Shown here one piece after another: positions 48,801 to 62,500 of a DNA stretch of 64,000 bases. Numbering within the stretch: the first letter of the stretch is position 1; each line of letters begins with the position of its first letter. The position numbers and the translations under genes are program-made. Under the pieces are notes generated by a model. It ran no database searches. It was not told the origin of the DNA and worked only from the letters and a program-made list of their open reading frames with translations. Source of the stretch: Rachycentron canadum (lineage: Eukaryota; Chordata; Actinopteri; Carangiformes; Rachycentridae); NCBI GenBank assembly GCA_038496675.1, contig CM076656.1, positions 20,326,897 through 20,390,896 on the forward strand. The letters are read 5' to 3'.

Positions 48801-50560
48801 TTATTGTTTTAAAGACAAAAGAACCACTGAAGGTTTTCACTGAGCACACCCAGCCCCTCATTATTATTATCGTTATGATGTGGAACTACATGAAAAAGGA
48901 AAATTTGCAATGATAGTTCGTGAGGTTACATCCAATACAACAGATCATCTTAATATAACAAGTTCATAAAGTACATTTCACAGAATATATGTGTTGGTAC
49001 ATTTATGAGTGATTTAATTAATCCAACAAAAACATTTTAGATTTATTTCATTTACAACAACATGGATTGAATTATGAATAAATTAAATGGATTATTTAAT
49101 CAAAAAAATATAATGTAAGTGAAACTGCTACTTGACTTTTATTAATTGTACACTCAAAAATAAAGTTGCCACAACTCTCAAAATAGGACATAAAAATTGA
49201 AGCAAAACAACAGGGTTGGTTTCCACCGCTGAAAACAGGCTGTGGTGAATTTAGGAGCAAATTTTGATGCTGAACTGGCAACATTTCTTCTAGACTGGTG
49301 ACATATGCTAACATTAGCCATGTAGCCGTAGCAAAACTTACAAATGGCTCCGTTAAACACCATTGAAAAAGTTAACACAGCCACTGCATCATAAAAAAAA
49401 ACACACAAAACAAACAAAAGCACAAAAAACAAGACAAGAAAGATGATTTTTTTGCATATATTTTCACTGAGGTATTGCCACAAAAGCTGAATAAATCTAT
49501 TCCAGCGTAAAGTTTTATTTTCAGTAGAAAACTCATTGGAGTCGTCTGGTTGTATCAGAGGAAAAAAGATTATCATATCAACGAAATTTTAATTAAAAGT
49601 CCAAATTATCAACATCATACCAAGTCTTTCATTAAATTATTTCTTGTTAAGTCATTTAAGTGAATAACCATCTACATTTTAGAGCAAAAAACCAGAGTGT
49701 AGCTGAAGAAGATCATTATTTCTGCCTCAACAGTTCTTCTTTTCCAGTAGACTCAACAACCAGTCTGTTGACAAAATGACTCATTGTCAACAAATATACA
49801 GAGTAATGACAGGCTAAGATGCTCATTCATCCCATCATAGTTTTGTTAATACATTTTTGTCCTTCCACTGTTTCTCTGTTATCCTAATTGAGCATAAATT
49901 GGTTAAGAAGGAGCAGTGTAGTTATCAAGCTGCTTAGTTTTATCAGATGACAGTGTAAGTCCCCCTGATCCTATTAGGGGTAAAAAGCAGCTAACGTGTA
50001 AATGCGCAGTGTCAGCTTACTGAGGGCGGTGCAGGGAGAGGAGGCAGGAGAGTGGTGCTGGGTGGGGGCAAGATGGAGGGAAGACTGTGGTGGTGGTGGT
50101 GGTTGTGTGACATGGGAGGTGAATTCATGTGATTTACTCGTTCCTTGTCATGTAAAAAAACACACGCATACACACACACACTCCTCTGCTAGATGAGCTC
50201 TGTACTAATAAAGTTATTCCACGTCAACGTCCAACTACAGACATATAAACTAACTGTTGGCTGCTAATGCACCACTGCTGTCAGGTACATCAAAATAGCA
50301 GTGCAAGTTATTATTATTAAAAATGATCATAATATAATTATTGTTTATTATTATTACATTTTAATAATGGCATAAATTCAGCTTGTGTTTTACCTCCACT
50401 TTTCTAGTTTTAATTCAAATGTATGAAGTTGCACATCTCATTGTAATGTAATATTTTAAGTTGCTGTGGATAAAAAAAATTGTATTAAAATATACTTTAA
50501 ATATAATATATTTGTATTAAATTTGATTCATTCATCAGCCAGATACACTTAAAAATTTTG
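48801..50560. other. Intergenic DNA, no gene seen
   Basis: This is AT-rich sequence with short frames only. A G-rich stretch (GGTGGTGGTGGTGGTTG, about 50090-50106) and a short (CA)n run (about 50172-50181) are the only marked features. Confidence 0.5.
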
Positions 50561-50574
50561 TTTTTACAATGAAA

Positions 50575-51000
50575 CTGAAACACCGTCCCAGCTTCTGTCC
50601 AGACCGTCTCAAACCAGCTCAGTGGGATTTAATCAGGACACTGAGCTGGTCAATCATCATTTGAAGCCACCATCTTGTTCTTCTCTTCTAAAGTAGTTCT
50701 GGAGGTGTGTTTAGGGCCAAACTGACCTTTGGGTTCTTGGTTACTTGTCTTACTAAAGCCCTTCTTCCACATTTACTCAGTTTGCCTGGTCAGTCCTGGT
50801 TGTTAAAAAACTTCTATTTATGAATGATGCTTTTGGGAACCTTCAGTTTTTGTATCAGTCCCCAGATCTGTGCTTCAACACGATCCTGTCTCTGCAGCCA
50901 CTTCCCTCCATCTCACCTTGGTTTTTGCTCTGATTCGCTCCTTCGCTCATGAAGTTGTGTGTCGTTCTACCTCAGGCGAACTATTGAGTGATGTGATTTT
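50575..51000. mobile_element. Candidate non-autonomous DNA transposon remnant
   Basis: The words TTTTGTATCAGTCCCCAGAT, CTGTGCTTCAACACGATCCT and CACCTTGGTTTTTGCTCTGA run in the same order as a widespread fish interspersed repeat (usual form CCAGATCTGTGCCTTCACAC, then GGCTTGGTTTTTGCTCTGAC). Borders are uncertain and no transposase is present. The identification is from memory. Confidence 0.4.
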
Positions 51001-51689
51001 TTTTGGCAACATAACAAAATGTGAAAACGTCCTCCCTCGTCTGTTCAGGTGTAGGTCAGGTCAGTCATAGTAAGGTCAGGGGTCAGAGGTTTTATTTCTT
51101 TACTGCTACACATACAGTATATGGCCAATTAGGCAGTATAATATTACCATCTAGGCCTGTGCCTGTTGTACAGTGTGTAGTTTTATACAAACTAGAATGA
51201 CTCGTCATTCAAAAATTCAAATACATTTCTGTCGCGCTTCAGGTAACATTAAGTTTACATATAAAGTATAAATCCAAAACTGTTAAAATGTGTCAAAGTA
51301 AAAGCTTTTTCTCGTTATTAATTTATTGAGCATTATTTTTTCCGCTGTAGTTGGTCAGTCACCTTGTCACGCAAGCATGTCTAATGTTGGACTTTGAGAC
51401 AGAAGAGACAGACAGCCTCTTAACCTTATTCTCATAATTGAATTACTGCTGCCCCCCCAGCTGGGTAAGCTTTCACACTGTCCACAGAAGCCGCATGTTT
51501 AGATTCATCCCGTCTTGTCCTGTTGCCTGATACAATGACTGTCAGCAGCATTTTCTGTTGTTGTATGATGATCAAGTCAGATTTTAAAAATATACAAAGT
51601 GTGCTCGTCATCGTGATCATGATATTCAGTGTTTCAACATTATATGAGCCTCCTGGTGTTTGATTAGATTTTTCCTTCTTGACATATTT

Positions 51690-51860
51690 AATTCAAATGA
51701 TCTCATTTTGAGCAGCCATCAGGATCAATTACATGATGACAGGGACAATTAGAGAGACGGACGTTCGTCAGAGAGACTTTGAGTTTGAAATGAACGCAAA
51801 CTGTGACAGGGACGATTAAGTGAAAACGTCACTTACTTTCCCTGTTTTCGGGCAGTAATT
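51690..51860. promoter_or_regulatory. Duplicated TGACAGGGACRATTA motif, candidate enhancer
   Basis: TGACAGGGACAATTA at 51737-51751 and TGACAGGGACGATTA at 51804-51818 are near-identical 15-mers 67 bases apart on the same strand. Each contains a TGACAG (TALE/MEIS-type) core followed by an ATTA homeodomain core. They lie about 3 kb upstream of the rx promoter. Confidence 0.4.
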
Positions 51861-52654
51861 CCACTCATGATCTGTTAACTGTTACTTGGCCAATCTGAGA
51901 CTCATACGCACAGTGCTAAGCCTGACCTACTTATGACTGAACAATGTGTCCTGGGCTAAACATCTCAGGAGATGGCAAACCTGATGACTCCCGGCCGGAG
52001 TTTTGATCCCTGTGGTATTACCGATCTAATACTGACCTCTTAAACTAACTCGCCCCTAGAAAACTGCTGTTATTGACCAAGTGTGTGTGTGTGTGTGTTT
52101 AGTGAAAGCAGTGTCAGTTTCTCAAAAGAGTGGACAATCAGCCTGAGAGCACAAAGTGCACCAACTACACAAAGCTGAGATGCATTGAAGTTTTTGGTCG
52201 GGCACAGAAAACAAACAACCATAACAATAGCCACTGTCAACATCTTGAAGAAAACTGTGTGAATGTGCTCTAATGCAGAGGCTCACATTTCTGAAATCTT
52301 AAAGGTTTTCAATTCATTAAAATCTAATTAAAATTGTAATATGGTCAAGTGCAATATTCAAATCATAGGAGCTGCTATTTCTTTTTTTCTTTTTGATGAA
52401 GGTCACAACATTATTAGCACCATAAAGTCTACAAATTATATTCTCCAAACATAAGGGAACGTGCTTGTTTGGTACAAGACCCAACAAAAATTGCATCATC
52501 ATCATCTTCTAATTTACATCTTGTTAATGTAAATGTAAAAATAATCATTCTAACTGAAACTGTATCATTTATCACAATGGGAATATCTGCAAAATAATCC
52601 CAATATATGACCAAAAGCTGGATTCACTGACCAAATGAAGCCTAATGTGAATAA

Positions 52655-53005
52655 CAGTGATGGAAGAACTATTCATATCTTATGACTTATGTAGAAGTTG
52701 CTCCACCACCCTGTGAAAACAATGCGTTCAAAATTTTACTTGAGTAAAATTTAAAAGCAAGTTTCAACAGTAAAAGTACTTTCAGTTAAATTTTTATATA
52801 TTATTGGAGCATCATTGTTAATACAATAGATAAGCAACATGTTATTGTCACAGTGGTCTTTGTTGTTGGAGTTTAATATATAATGCTATTTCATAAGTTG
52901 ATGATATATTTCATATGTAAAGTTTTAACATTAAGATAAATGTAGTAAAAAGTTCATTTGCATTTTTGCCTCAGAGTAGAAATTTAAAAGTAAAGGTGAA
53001 ATAAA
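52655..53005. mobile_element. hAT-like MITE remnant
   Basis: CAGTGATGGAAGAACTATTC at the left end, then TTACTTGAGTAAAATTTAAA, CAACAGTAAAAGTACTTTCA, AAGCAACATGTTATTGTCAC and ATAAATGTAGTAAAAAGTTC occur in the order of the very common teleost repeat whose ends read CAGTGGTGGAA and contain ACTTAAGTAAAAGT words. The right terminal repeat is missing or worn away. It has no coding capacity. Confidence 0.6.
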
Positions 53006-53009
53006 TTAA

Positions 53010-55820
53010 TGGAGCTCAAAATGGTCCCTTTTTTTTCCCCAGTGGATACGTTCCTCATATAAACAGGGGGAAGAGCTTTAATTGAATTAGATTTATTTGG
53101 TTGCCTTGAAATCCCTGTAGCTACTGTAGCAAACTGTCAGCAGAGCAAATCCACTGAGGAAGCAACTCACTGCCTTCGACTACGGCAGCGAACCTGCCCA
53201 TCATCTGAAACGTTTCACGGTTTCTGTTTAGCTTAAAGCTGCCGTCCTCACCTTGAAGCTGCTGCAGCTCTTTAAAACAGAGGTGGTGAGTAAAATGTTA
53301 TTGTGACAATTACTGTACAAAAATAACAACACCCACATTTACAATGTACACAATATCACAGACCGGCGTGGAGGGTGGGGATCTTTTTGAAGCAGAGGAA
53401 AGCAGCTCTCCAGGAATGAGGACCTGCACAGATCATAGTTTTCTCGGAAGAGCATATTATGTACTTACCTGGGATCAGAGAGCAAGGCCTCTGCTCAGCT
53501 CTTCACCTCGGAGCTTCTGAAGAGACCATGATCTGCTTAAACTTTAGACATTCACATTTTAAGTATGAGGACTTTAAGGTGATCTTAATTTGTCCAATTA
53601 CAGTTGGATGCATTTAGTGACACAGGGGCACAAAAGTGTATTTAAAAAGCAGCTTCAGAGTAAATAATGGAAAATGTCCTCTAAAAGTCAGCACTTTAAG
53701 CTCAGACTAGATAACAAAAAATATCTTCCTGTCCTATCACCTGTCCCAGCACCTATGGCCTGCACTGAAATGTCCACCTCTGTCTTTTCTCTCTTTGGGA
53801 ACAGCTGAAACCAAGAGCTCTCAGCTCCTTCTCCGTCTATCTGAGCCATTGCTTCAGCAGATTAGCTCTTAACTTAGTATTAGCAGAAACGCACACCTTG
53901 GAAAGGCATTAGACTCTGAGAAAAACATCTCAGCACACCCATTAACACATGGGTACCAGGATAAAAGCTTTGTCCCTCGATCTCTACATCAGGGCTACAA
54001 AAACACACATACACTGATGATCAGCAAGGAAAAAAATCCTCTACTCAATAATGTATAAGTCATCCCCATCAAAGCCTGAAAATCTTTCATTATCATTCAT
54101 TTTGGGGCCTTTGGTTCCTTTATAAATCCTTGTGCAGAGAATTGCTGCTCATCCCATTAGAGAAGAGAAAACACAACAGATTGAACAAATCACTGTGGAC
54201 CCTCGCTGGCATTGTATGATGACAAGAGATAGAGGATCAAGCCCCAATTTGGGGTCCGTCTCCAGGGACAAATACCGGGCTTACGTCGACTTAATACAAA
54301 TGACATCTTTAATTTGGTTTTGTGACGTGACAATAATCCAACAAAAAAAGAGGCTTTGTTTGTGGTGAGTTTGAACTTGAAAAGTGCATTGGTTTTACAT
54401 TTTGTTACATTTCTATTGAAAAGTAGCCAACAATTACATTCTGTTAAATGCATAAGACGTGTCCTGTAATAAATAGAATAAGTATCTGTATGTAAAATAC
54501 ACAACTGCAGTCCAAAACATTTTTTCTCAAGAAAGGAGAAAACATTGTGTACCTGTAAATACAGCAAGAGATCCCAAGAGATGCTGGAAGAGGACAGCGG
54601 ATAAAACAAAGTCGCTCCTATAATCTTAAAATCCCAATAAAGAGGGAGGAGAAAGTAATAATAAATACCATATTTCCCTTAGATTCATTCTTATGAATTT
54701 GAAATAATTGAATCAAATTTGAATTAATTGAATCAAAGTCTGCCGCCAGTATGCTGACCACTGGGTGTGGAGGACAAAGCTGCAAAAATAGAGACAAAAT
54801 GGTTTTTCAAAAAGTTCACTTTTGACCACTGACCTTCATAAAAGAAGGAAAAAAAAAAAAGGAGAATTAACCAAAGACCTTCAGAGTATCTGCAGCAAAT
54901 AAACTGTCAAATCCTCCCAATCTTCTCTGCACACAAGCAAAATGCAAACCATTTTTAAAAAAAAACCGAAAGAAAACTTTTTTTACTTTGCTACATATCA
55001 GAAATAACATTAAATATTTTTCATATTAAGCCGTGAGTCCATATTGCTGAGCATTAAATGCTGGGATACAAGCAGATTTTGTTGATCTGTGATTAAACTC
55101 AGGATAAACATTTTCCCTTTCCTTCATTTCTCTTTCTCCATCCTTTCTCCTGCATATATTTAATCTTTCGAATACGTCCCTCCCTTATATTACATACAAA
55201 TAAACTGTATTTACGCTTCGTGTGATTTTTTTGATGATACAGGTATGATGCTCACATGCAATAAACAGCCTTTAAATCCCATTTGATTTTACTTGACTTA
55301 TTGTACTGACATTCAAACATGTGTGATTCAGAAGAAAGTGATTCTAAATCAATGTACAGTGTTTCGAAAACATTATGGCACTTCACTGTATTCACTGTAT
55401 TGTTTAAAGATGATACTTCCTCGTGCCACCTGTCTGTCACTCTCAGCCTCTAACACATTTGTTCTACTGAAGACATAAATCTTTGAAAACAGGCCACAAA
55501 TAAATAGTTAAACTTTTTTAACAAAGGCTAAATGGTTCCTAAACACATCCAGGCACTTTAACAAACTGTATTCAAACAGGATTATTATTAGTACACAAAT
55601 TGTTAATTAAGCCCCATTTGCTCTTGTAGAACTGCTAACTTCTGGCTTTTACTGGTAATGGAAAAAGGTACAATTATCATATACACCAAGAGTCAAATGA
55701 CTCTCTGGGTATTCATCAGTACTGATGTACACGGTTTAACCACGGTTAAATTTGTTGACAGTAACAACATTTTTTATTCTTTGAGGTAAGTGATTAGTTA
55801 AGAGCATTTATCTGCTGCCG
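53010..55820. other. Intergenic DNA, no gene seen
   Basis: Short frames only. A somewhat GC-richer part lies at about 53110-53290 and is otherwise featureless to the eye. Confidence 0.45.
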
Positions 55821-55829
55821 TTATTGTTC

Positions 55830-56185
55830 TTCAAGCTTAAGGTCAACAAACTGTGCATTGTCCTGACTCTGTGTACTGTATGCTAACACGTGCACATGAC
55901 ATGACACATGCAACATGCTGATATAAGTAGGTATAATGATCGCCATATAATGATCGAGGGGGGATGTGGGATGTGTATGAAATTTCAATCCATCCATTTG
56001 TGGTTGTGGCATCTCACTTGTCAACCTATTGGTGACAGTGGAGAAGTCAAGAGATGGGTGGGATTCATCCTCTGGGGACCAGGGATGTCTGTACAAAATT
56101 TCATCACAAATCATTCAACAGTTGTTGACATATTTCAGTCTCAGTGTTAAAATGACCGTCATGATCTTTGCTCAGACCGAGTGGC
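55830..56185. repeat. Interspersed repeat with TCTGTACAAAATTTCAT signature
   Basis: GGGGACCAGGGATGTCTGTA, CAAAATTTCATCACAAATCA and TTGTTGACATATTTCAGTCT follow one another as in a repeat often met in teleost introns and flanks (usual form TGTACAAAATTTCATGGCAA, then GTTGAGATATTTCAGTCTGG). The superfamily is not certain. It lies just past the matk 3' end. Confidence 0.5.
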
Positions 56186-56529
56186 AAAAATTAAGTTCCT
56201 CTTTGCCTATTTTTAGTCAGGATTTTGGCAGTCAGGCACTGCCAAGATGGCAACAGAGGAGCAGCTCCCTTTGAGTTTCAAAAGCTTTATTTTATCTATT
56301 ACTTCACTTAATTACTTTTATTCTAAGGCTCAGACCTATCAAAGCAAAGTTAGTTTATTGATGGCTCCAACCGTCCACTACGTTAAAGGAATCCAGTCGT
56401 GCTACATAGTAAACGAGAAAATTGAGTCTGATGGTTCGTCTTGTGAGATGCAGAGTATCTCAGGAGCAACAATATGGGGACTAGCTGTCCAGGAACAGGC
56501 CCTCATCACTGTGAGTTAAAAAAAAAAGA

Positions 56530-59500
56530 TCAGCAGCCAGATCCAGACTCGATCCCATCCCGACTCTCTGATCCAGGACCAGGGCTGTGTTTACCCATCT
56601 CTTGCTCGAGTTTGTCCCTCAGTTTGTGGAAAGTAGGTCTTCTGCGTGGCTCCTGCTCCCAGCACATCATCATGAGGGAGTAAGCACTGGGGGGACAGTC
56701 CTCTGGAGCCTCCATGCGATAGCCCCCCTCCAGTCTCTCCTTCACCTCCTTCAGAGACTACAGGATCAAAAGGGAGGTAGTGGAGATGAAAAGGGAGAAA
56801 TTGAAAATCTAGCTGTATTTCAATAAAAAAAAATAAAAAAAACCCACCAGGTTACGAATTTAAAAAAAATACAGGCTCTTATCTGTACTGTGTGGGTGAA
56901 TAACAACAACACAGACACTGAGTTTTCTCTGCCAACAGATAATAAATTACCAGCTTCACAGTTTAATTGAGAGCAAAATAAACATGACCCAAATCACCCA
57001 ACCTGCGTTTATGTTAAACAGGAAGTAATTAGGAGATAATCATCTTCATTTAAAAGGACACCACTTTACGTAAGGTGCAAAAGAGATCAAGAACAGGCCA
57101 CACTAACTGCCCCTTCAATTAATGCTGCCTGATCCCAATGCCCACACTGGAAAAGAGTAACTTCCTCTCCCTACCAATAAAAACGATTGATTAGGTAGAT
57201 TACTTAACGACCTGAGAACAATAAGATTATTTTAATGTTTGTGTAACATCCACCGAATATGTTACACAATGTGCAGTGACAGTAGAGGGACGTTTGTGAG
57301 TTGCGTTTCTGCTAAACCTCTGTCCTCACTGACACTCTGACGCATGATCTGAGTGACCTGAAGTGGTTTCCTGCTCAGACGCACTAAGTTGATCCAGTGA
57401 CGACGGTCTAGTGACGGATCTGACCACTATGGCTTGGCAGCTTCTCCACTGACACACCTACTGTGATAAGACAAGAATCCTGACATGACATGGTAACAGA
57501 ATTATGTAACAAGCTCGACGCTGCTTCCTGTTGGGTTTGGGCTGGGAAGGGAAGTCAGAAAGATGACTAACATTAGTCAGAAGTCAGTTCTTGTAGATTC
57601 ATCGCAGGGTGACCTTTCTATGTAGCCGTTCAGTCAAACAGCTATGCAGTAATTAACACAATTATACATCAACAGCGGCAGGTGCAAGTGCTACATACCA
57701 TCTTAGGGTAGGGTAGACGGCCGTATGAGTAGATCTCCCACAGAAGGACACCATAACTCCAGACATCTGACTTTGTTGAGAATTTCTGCGGGATTTGAAC
57801 AAATGTATGGATTTATTTGAAAAATGTAGCACCCTTTTCGACTGGGAACTCAAACCCCAGTGAGCAGCCAAACTCTAAAATCCTGATGAATTACTGCACT
57901 AAATAAAAAGACTAAGTTACATTGGATTTTTTTTTTTTTTTATTGGAAAGTTTTGCATCAGGGTCACAGGTCAACCTGATCCTTATTAGTGGATTATCAC
58001 GATTTCAAGGCATTAATGAATGATTTGTTAGCCAGTAATAGAGTAATATTAAATAAACACCCTTTTCTGTCTAATTATACTTTTAAATTAAGTAAAACAT
58101 CTGTGTAAATCCAGTGTTTATTTGTTTGGGGGGTTTTAGGATTAAGTGTTGATCACTCTTCTGGCAGGCCTCCCTTCATGCTCAGTGAAACCCTTGCAGA
58201 TGGTCCAGAAAGCAGCAGCCTGTCTGTCTTACTTCAAGTCACTTGACCATGTAATGTTTGCCTTCAGAGTGACTTCTGGGTCTGCAGCATAGACTGTCAG
58301 TGTAGTCAGTCAGAGTAAATGTAAATGTAAAACACTCACAGTAAATGTAAATGTAGACACACATAAGAAGGAGAATCAACTGCTGAGATCCGCTGCTGCA
58401 GTATTTAGTTGAAATGATCACGAAGAATAATAATTATGCTAAATCAATGAATTATAGCAGGATGTAAAGCTACAGATAGAGAACAGTGATAAAACAGAAA
58501 AGAAAAGCAGCGGGTCTTTAAACTGACCTCTTTCCTCAGAGCTTCGGGGGCGGTCCATCTGACTGGCAGTTTGACGCTATCCGACACCTTGGAGTCCACC
58601 TTGGTCAGACCAAAGTCGCTGACCTTGGCCACACTGTCGTCAGAGACCAGGATGTTACGAGCTGCCAAGTCTCTGTGAACAAGCTTCTTAGACTCCAGGT
58701 ACTCCATCCCTTCACACACATCACTGCAGCATCAACATGCAAACACACACAAGCATTTCTCATTTAGCTTTCATAAAACACACTGCACAGATATACACTG
58801 TTCATCCCTCGACACAGTAGAAGGAAAATAACTGAACTCACAGCGCGAATTGGAGCAACTGGACTGAGTTTATGACTGAACGTCCCCTTGTCCTGAGAAA
58901 GTTTACAAGGTTTCCCTGCAACACACAACAAAATGATAAAATATAGTTAATAATGTCCAATAAGAAGATGTTTCAGTTAAGTGTGATGAGTAATATTACA
59001 CTTAAATAACTCTTTGGTGCTACAGTATATTTGCAAATCAGCGTAAACTAAGTTCTAAACAAATGTCACCTGAGGATGTCACATGACCATGAATGAGGAC
59101 GAGCCGCCTGTGAGCTTCTGCTCTTTGGCCACATGTAATTAACCCTTCATTAACCTTAAAACTGCATTTATTCCCTAGAATTAAAATCCTCATAATTAAC
59201 AGAAACAAGTCACAGCAGATGAATCCACGTTTCTGTTTAGACAGAGGGTCCCATAATTGGTCAAATAGATTGATAGATATACTTTTATTTAAGTTGTCAA
59301 GCAGCTCAGGTAAAAAGACAAAGGTGATAAATCACTTCAACAAAAACATAAAAAATAATAATAATAATACAATAACAATATAAATAATAATAATAAAATT
59401 AACTAAAATCAGTTGTAAAATGTTATGGCTCTAGGAACAAATAAGCTCCACAGTCTCTGTCCTGCAGCTCCATAGGGCAAGAAAAAACAGGGCAAGTCTT

Positions 59501-62500
59501 TGGGCGTTTCACCTACTATATGTGGTTTTATTAAGTTTTATACATTTTTAAATAGTTGTTCTTCACACAACTTCAATTTATATATTCACCGTTTTTTTTT
59601 TAAAATTATGTTATTATGAGAATGTTAAGCTGTGGTAAATGATGTGTTTACAGTACCTTAGTCATGAGCTCTGTGACAATATGAAGCCCTTTGTGAAGGA
59701 TCACACCCAACAGCCGCACCAGATTTTTATGCTGGAGTTTCCTGGAAGATGTGAAACCACATCAAACTAATAAAAATTCAAAGTAACACTACACATTTAA
59801 ACACTGAGTTCATTTATGACTAAGCAAACAAACTAAAACTGTTATTAGGGCTGAACTCAGCCTCCTCAGGTGATTAGAAAGATTAGTGACAGAAGCTATG
59901 AAATCCAGAATGATGAAACCTTCAGACTCACGTCATCACTGCAGTCTCCTGCAGGAAGGCCTGAGCTGTGACGTCACATTTAATGGTCTTTACTGCCACC
60001 CTCTGGCCCATGTACTCTCCTTCATAAACAGCTGCAGAGCAACACACATTACGTTTACTTATATCTGCTCTTTGTCTGCTGAACCTTCCTCATCAGTAAT
60101 AGAAGAAATCTCACCACCAAACTCCCCCTCTCCAATATTCTTCCCCAGTGTGAGCTTTGAGATGTCCAGCAGCCACCCAGCTGAAGAGGAGAGACACATG
60201 AACAATGCTGTAAACCTGCCTCTAACCTTTACTTGCATTAATTTAACTATTAACTATTTTACAAACAATCCCTGATCTTGTTAAGGTGTTTTTTAATCCT
60301 ACTAAAGAAAGGCACAGTTGTAGAAATTAAACTTTTATTAAGGCACAAATTTAACATCACACTTACTTTTAGAAAGCTCCCGCTCAGCTGACTTGGTTCC
60401 TTGTTTCTGTTTGGGCTTGAGAAGAGTCGTAGCAATAGAGCCTTTGTTCTTCGAGTAGAACTAAAACACAAAAACATTCATGAAGCTGTTACAAAAATCC
60501 ATAACCCTTCCTCTCATATATTTATACTTGGTTCTGTTTATAGAACTGTTTACCACATACATTACATTAGGTTTATGATAAACAAAGAAAGAAAAAAAAG
60601 AAAAACTGACACAAAAAACTGATGAGCTCTAAAGAAAAACTGCTCAGTTCTAAGGAAGTTACCTGTGGTCAGGATTGTGGTTGGTGAGAGAATGACGTGT
60701 CAAACTTAAACCTATATTTATATATTTAGAAGTCAGCAGACAAATTGCACCATGCAAAATGTAGAGAGACATTGTATAGTCTCAGTGTAATATCCCCCTT
60801 TTTTTAAGATTTGTGAGAGAAAGATGTATATTTTTTTGGATTCTGTTAAGAAATTATACATGCAACATGTATTCTGTGGTTATTTTAATACTCATACTCA
60901 ACATGTCATGTCATGTATGTTTTTAGATACTGGTTCCCCAGCAGCTTGAGGGGAAGGATGTGTTTCTGTTCTTGACTTATGGGAAACACAAGAAACACCA
61001 AGTAGAAACCCAACAATGCAGGAGGAACAGGAAATATGAGCTAATCTGGGGTTCTCCTGAATAAGCACAAATAGTAGTTACAGTATATAGAGGGTTAGAC
61101 CTCACGGCAAAAGCTACTCCATTGATTGGAGGCGTGAGGTGTTGGTGATCCAGTGCCTCAGACCTCAGGGCGCCACGCAGGCCTCGTGCCGTTGACTAAA
61201 CAATCTGCCCAAGTTTGTTTTAATCTTATTAAAACTAAAATACGCAATTCAAGCGGTTCTGAGATACCTTCAGTTCACCAGGATGGACGATGTTTTGAAA
61301 AACATCTTGACACTGAACCTCCCAGTTTTGTAACATAGACACTTTAGCCGAGTCACCAAGAGCTAAAGTGGCTCAGGAAGGAGCGAAGGAGACAAATACA
61401 GAATTAAAAATACAAGGCTTCAGATGCATCCCCACACGTCTGTACATAAGGATGGATGTTTTCTTTGTCAGTCAGAATGAGTGTACTGTGTTTGTTAGAC
61501 TGAGCTGTTCATTTGTGTCCATGCTTTGTTGCAAATAAACTAACATCCAGTCAAATTCTCTGAATTTCTGTGGGCTCTGTGTGTCCTTGTCTCTCACATC
61601 AAGGGGAAGAGTCTGAATTAAACTGAACCAGTGAATTATGAATTCATCCACAGTGACACAGTGGACGGTTGTGGCTCAGGAGTTAGAGCGGGTTGTCCAC
61701 TAACCAGGTCAGTGGTTCGATCCCTGATTCTTCTAGTCGGCATATTAAAGAGACTGAATTTCAAAATGATATATCAAGCCCTGTCTCTGTGAATGTGACT
61801 CATAGTGTAAAGCGCTTTGAGTGGCTGTAATAACTTAAAAAATCTGTTTCCTGTGTGCAGGCACTGGGAGAGAGCAGTTACAGTGTAATATCAGCCTAAA
61901 TGTTAATCCTGGCTGTCTGTCTGTTTCCTCACAGGACTAAGTCAACCACTCTGACTCAGGCCTGAAGTCATCTGTGGTTTACTGATAAGATGCTGCATAA
62001 TAAGAGTCCCCTTCTCCATGAAGTCTAGAAACGAAATAGAAACTGAATAAAAAACCATAAAACAGTTGTGCATTGTGGATTTTCCATTTCTCCTTTGACG
62101 TGACATATTTTCACATTTGTGGGTTCCAAGCATAATAACACTCACAACATATAATACAGCAGTCATCTGAGTGTCCTGGGCTGCTGTTTCCAACCCTTCT
62201 GGCTTGTGACCCCTTAAAGACGAGGCAATGGGTGAACATGAGACTGAATTTTAGCCACGTTGCTCTATTGTGACCATCACCATGAAATGTTTTGCAGACC
62301 TGCAAGGTCCTCAGAGAATGGATCCTAATGACTTTGCTTAGTCTCTGACTCCTCCTCCTCTCGCGCCACAATGAGGTTGATGTTTGAATTTTTTTGATGA
62401 AAGAATTAACTGGACTGAAATAGACGCCGTGGATTTTACTAAACATGTTCTTGTCCACGTCACTTTCCCTTTTCTTCCAGCACCAGCATGTTAACACGCT

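Noticed and set aside
61660..61735. tRNA gene
   Set aside because: The A- and B-box-like words are present but no acceptor stem or anticodon arm can be folded, and the SINE tail word AAAGCGCTTTGAGT follows.
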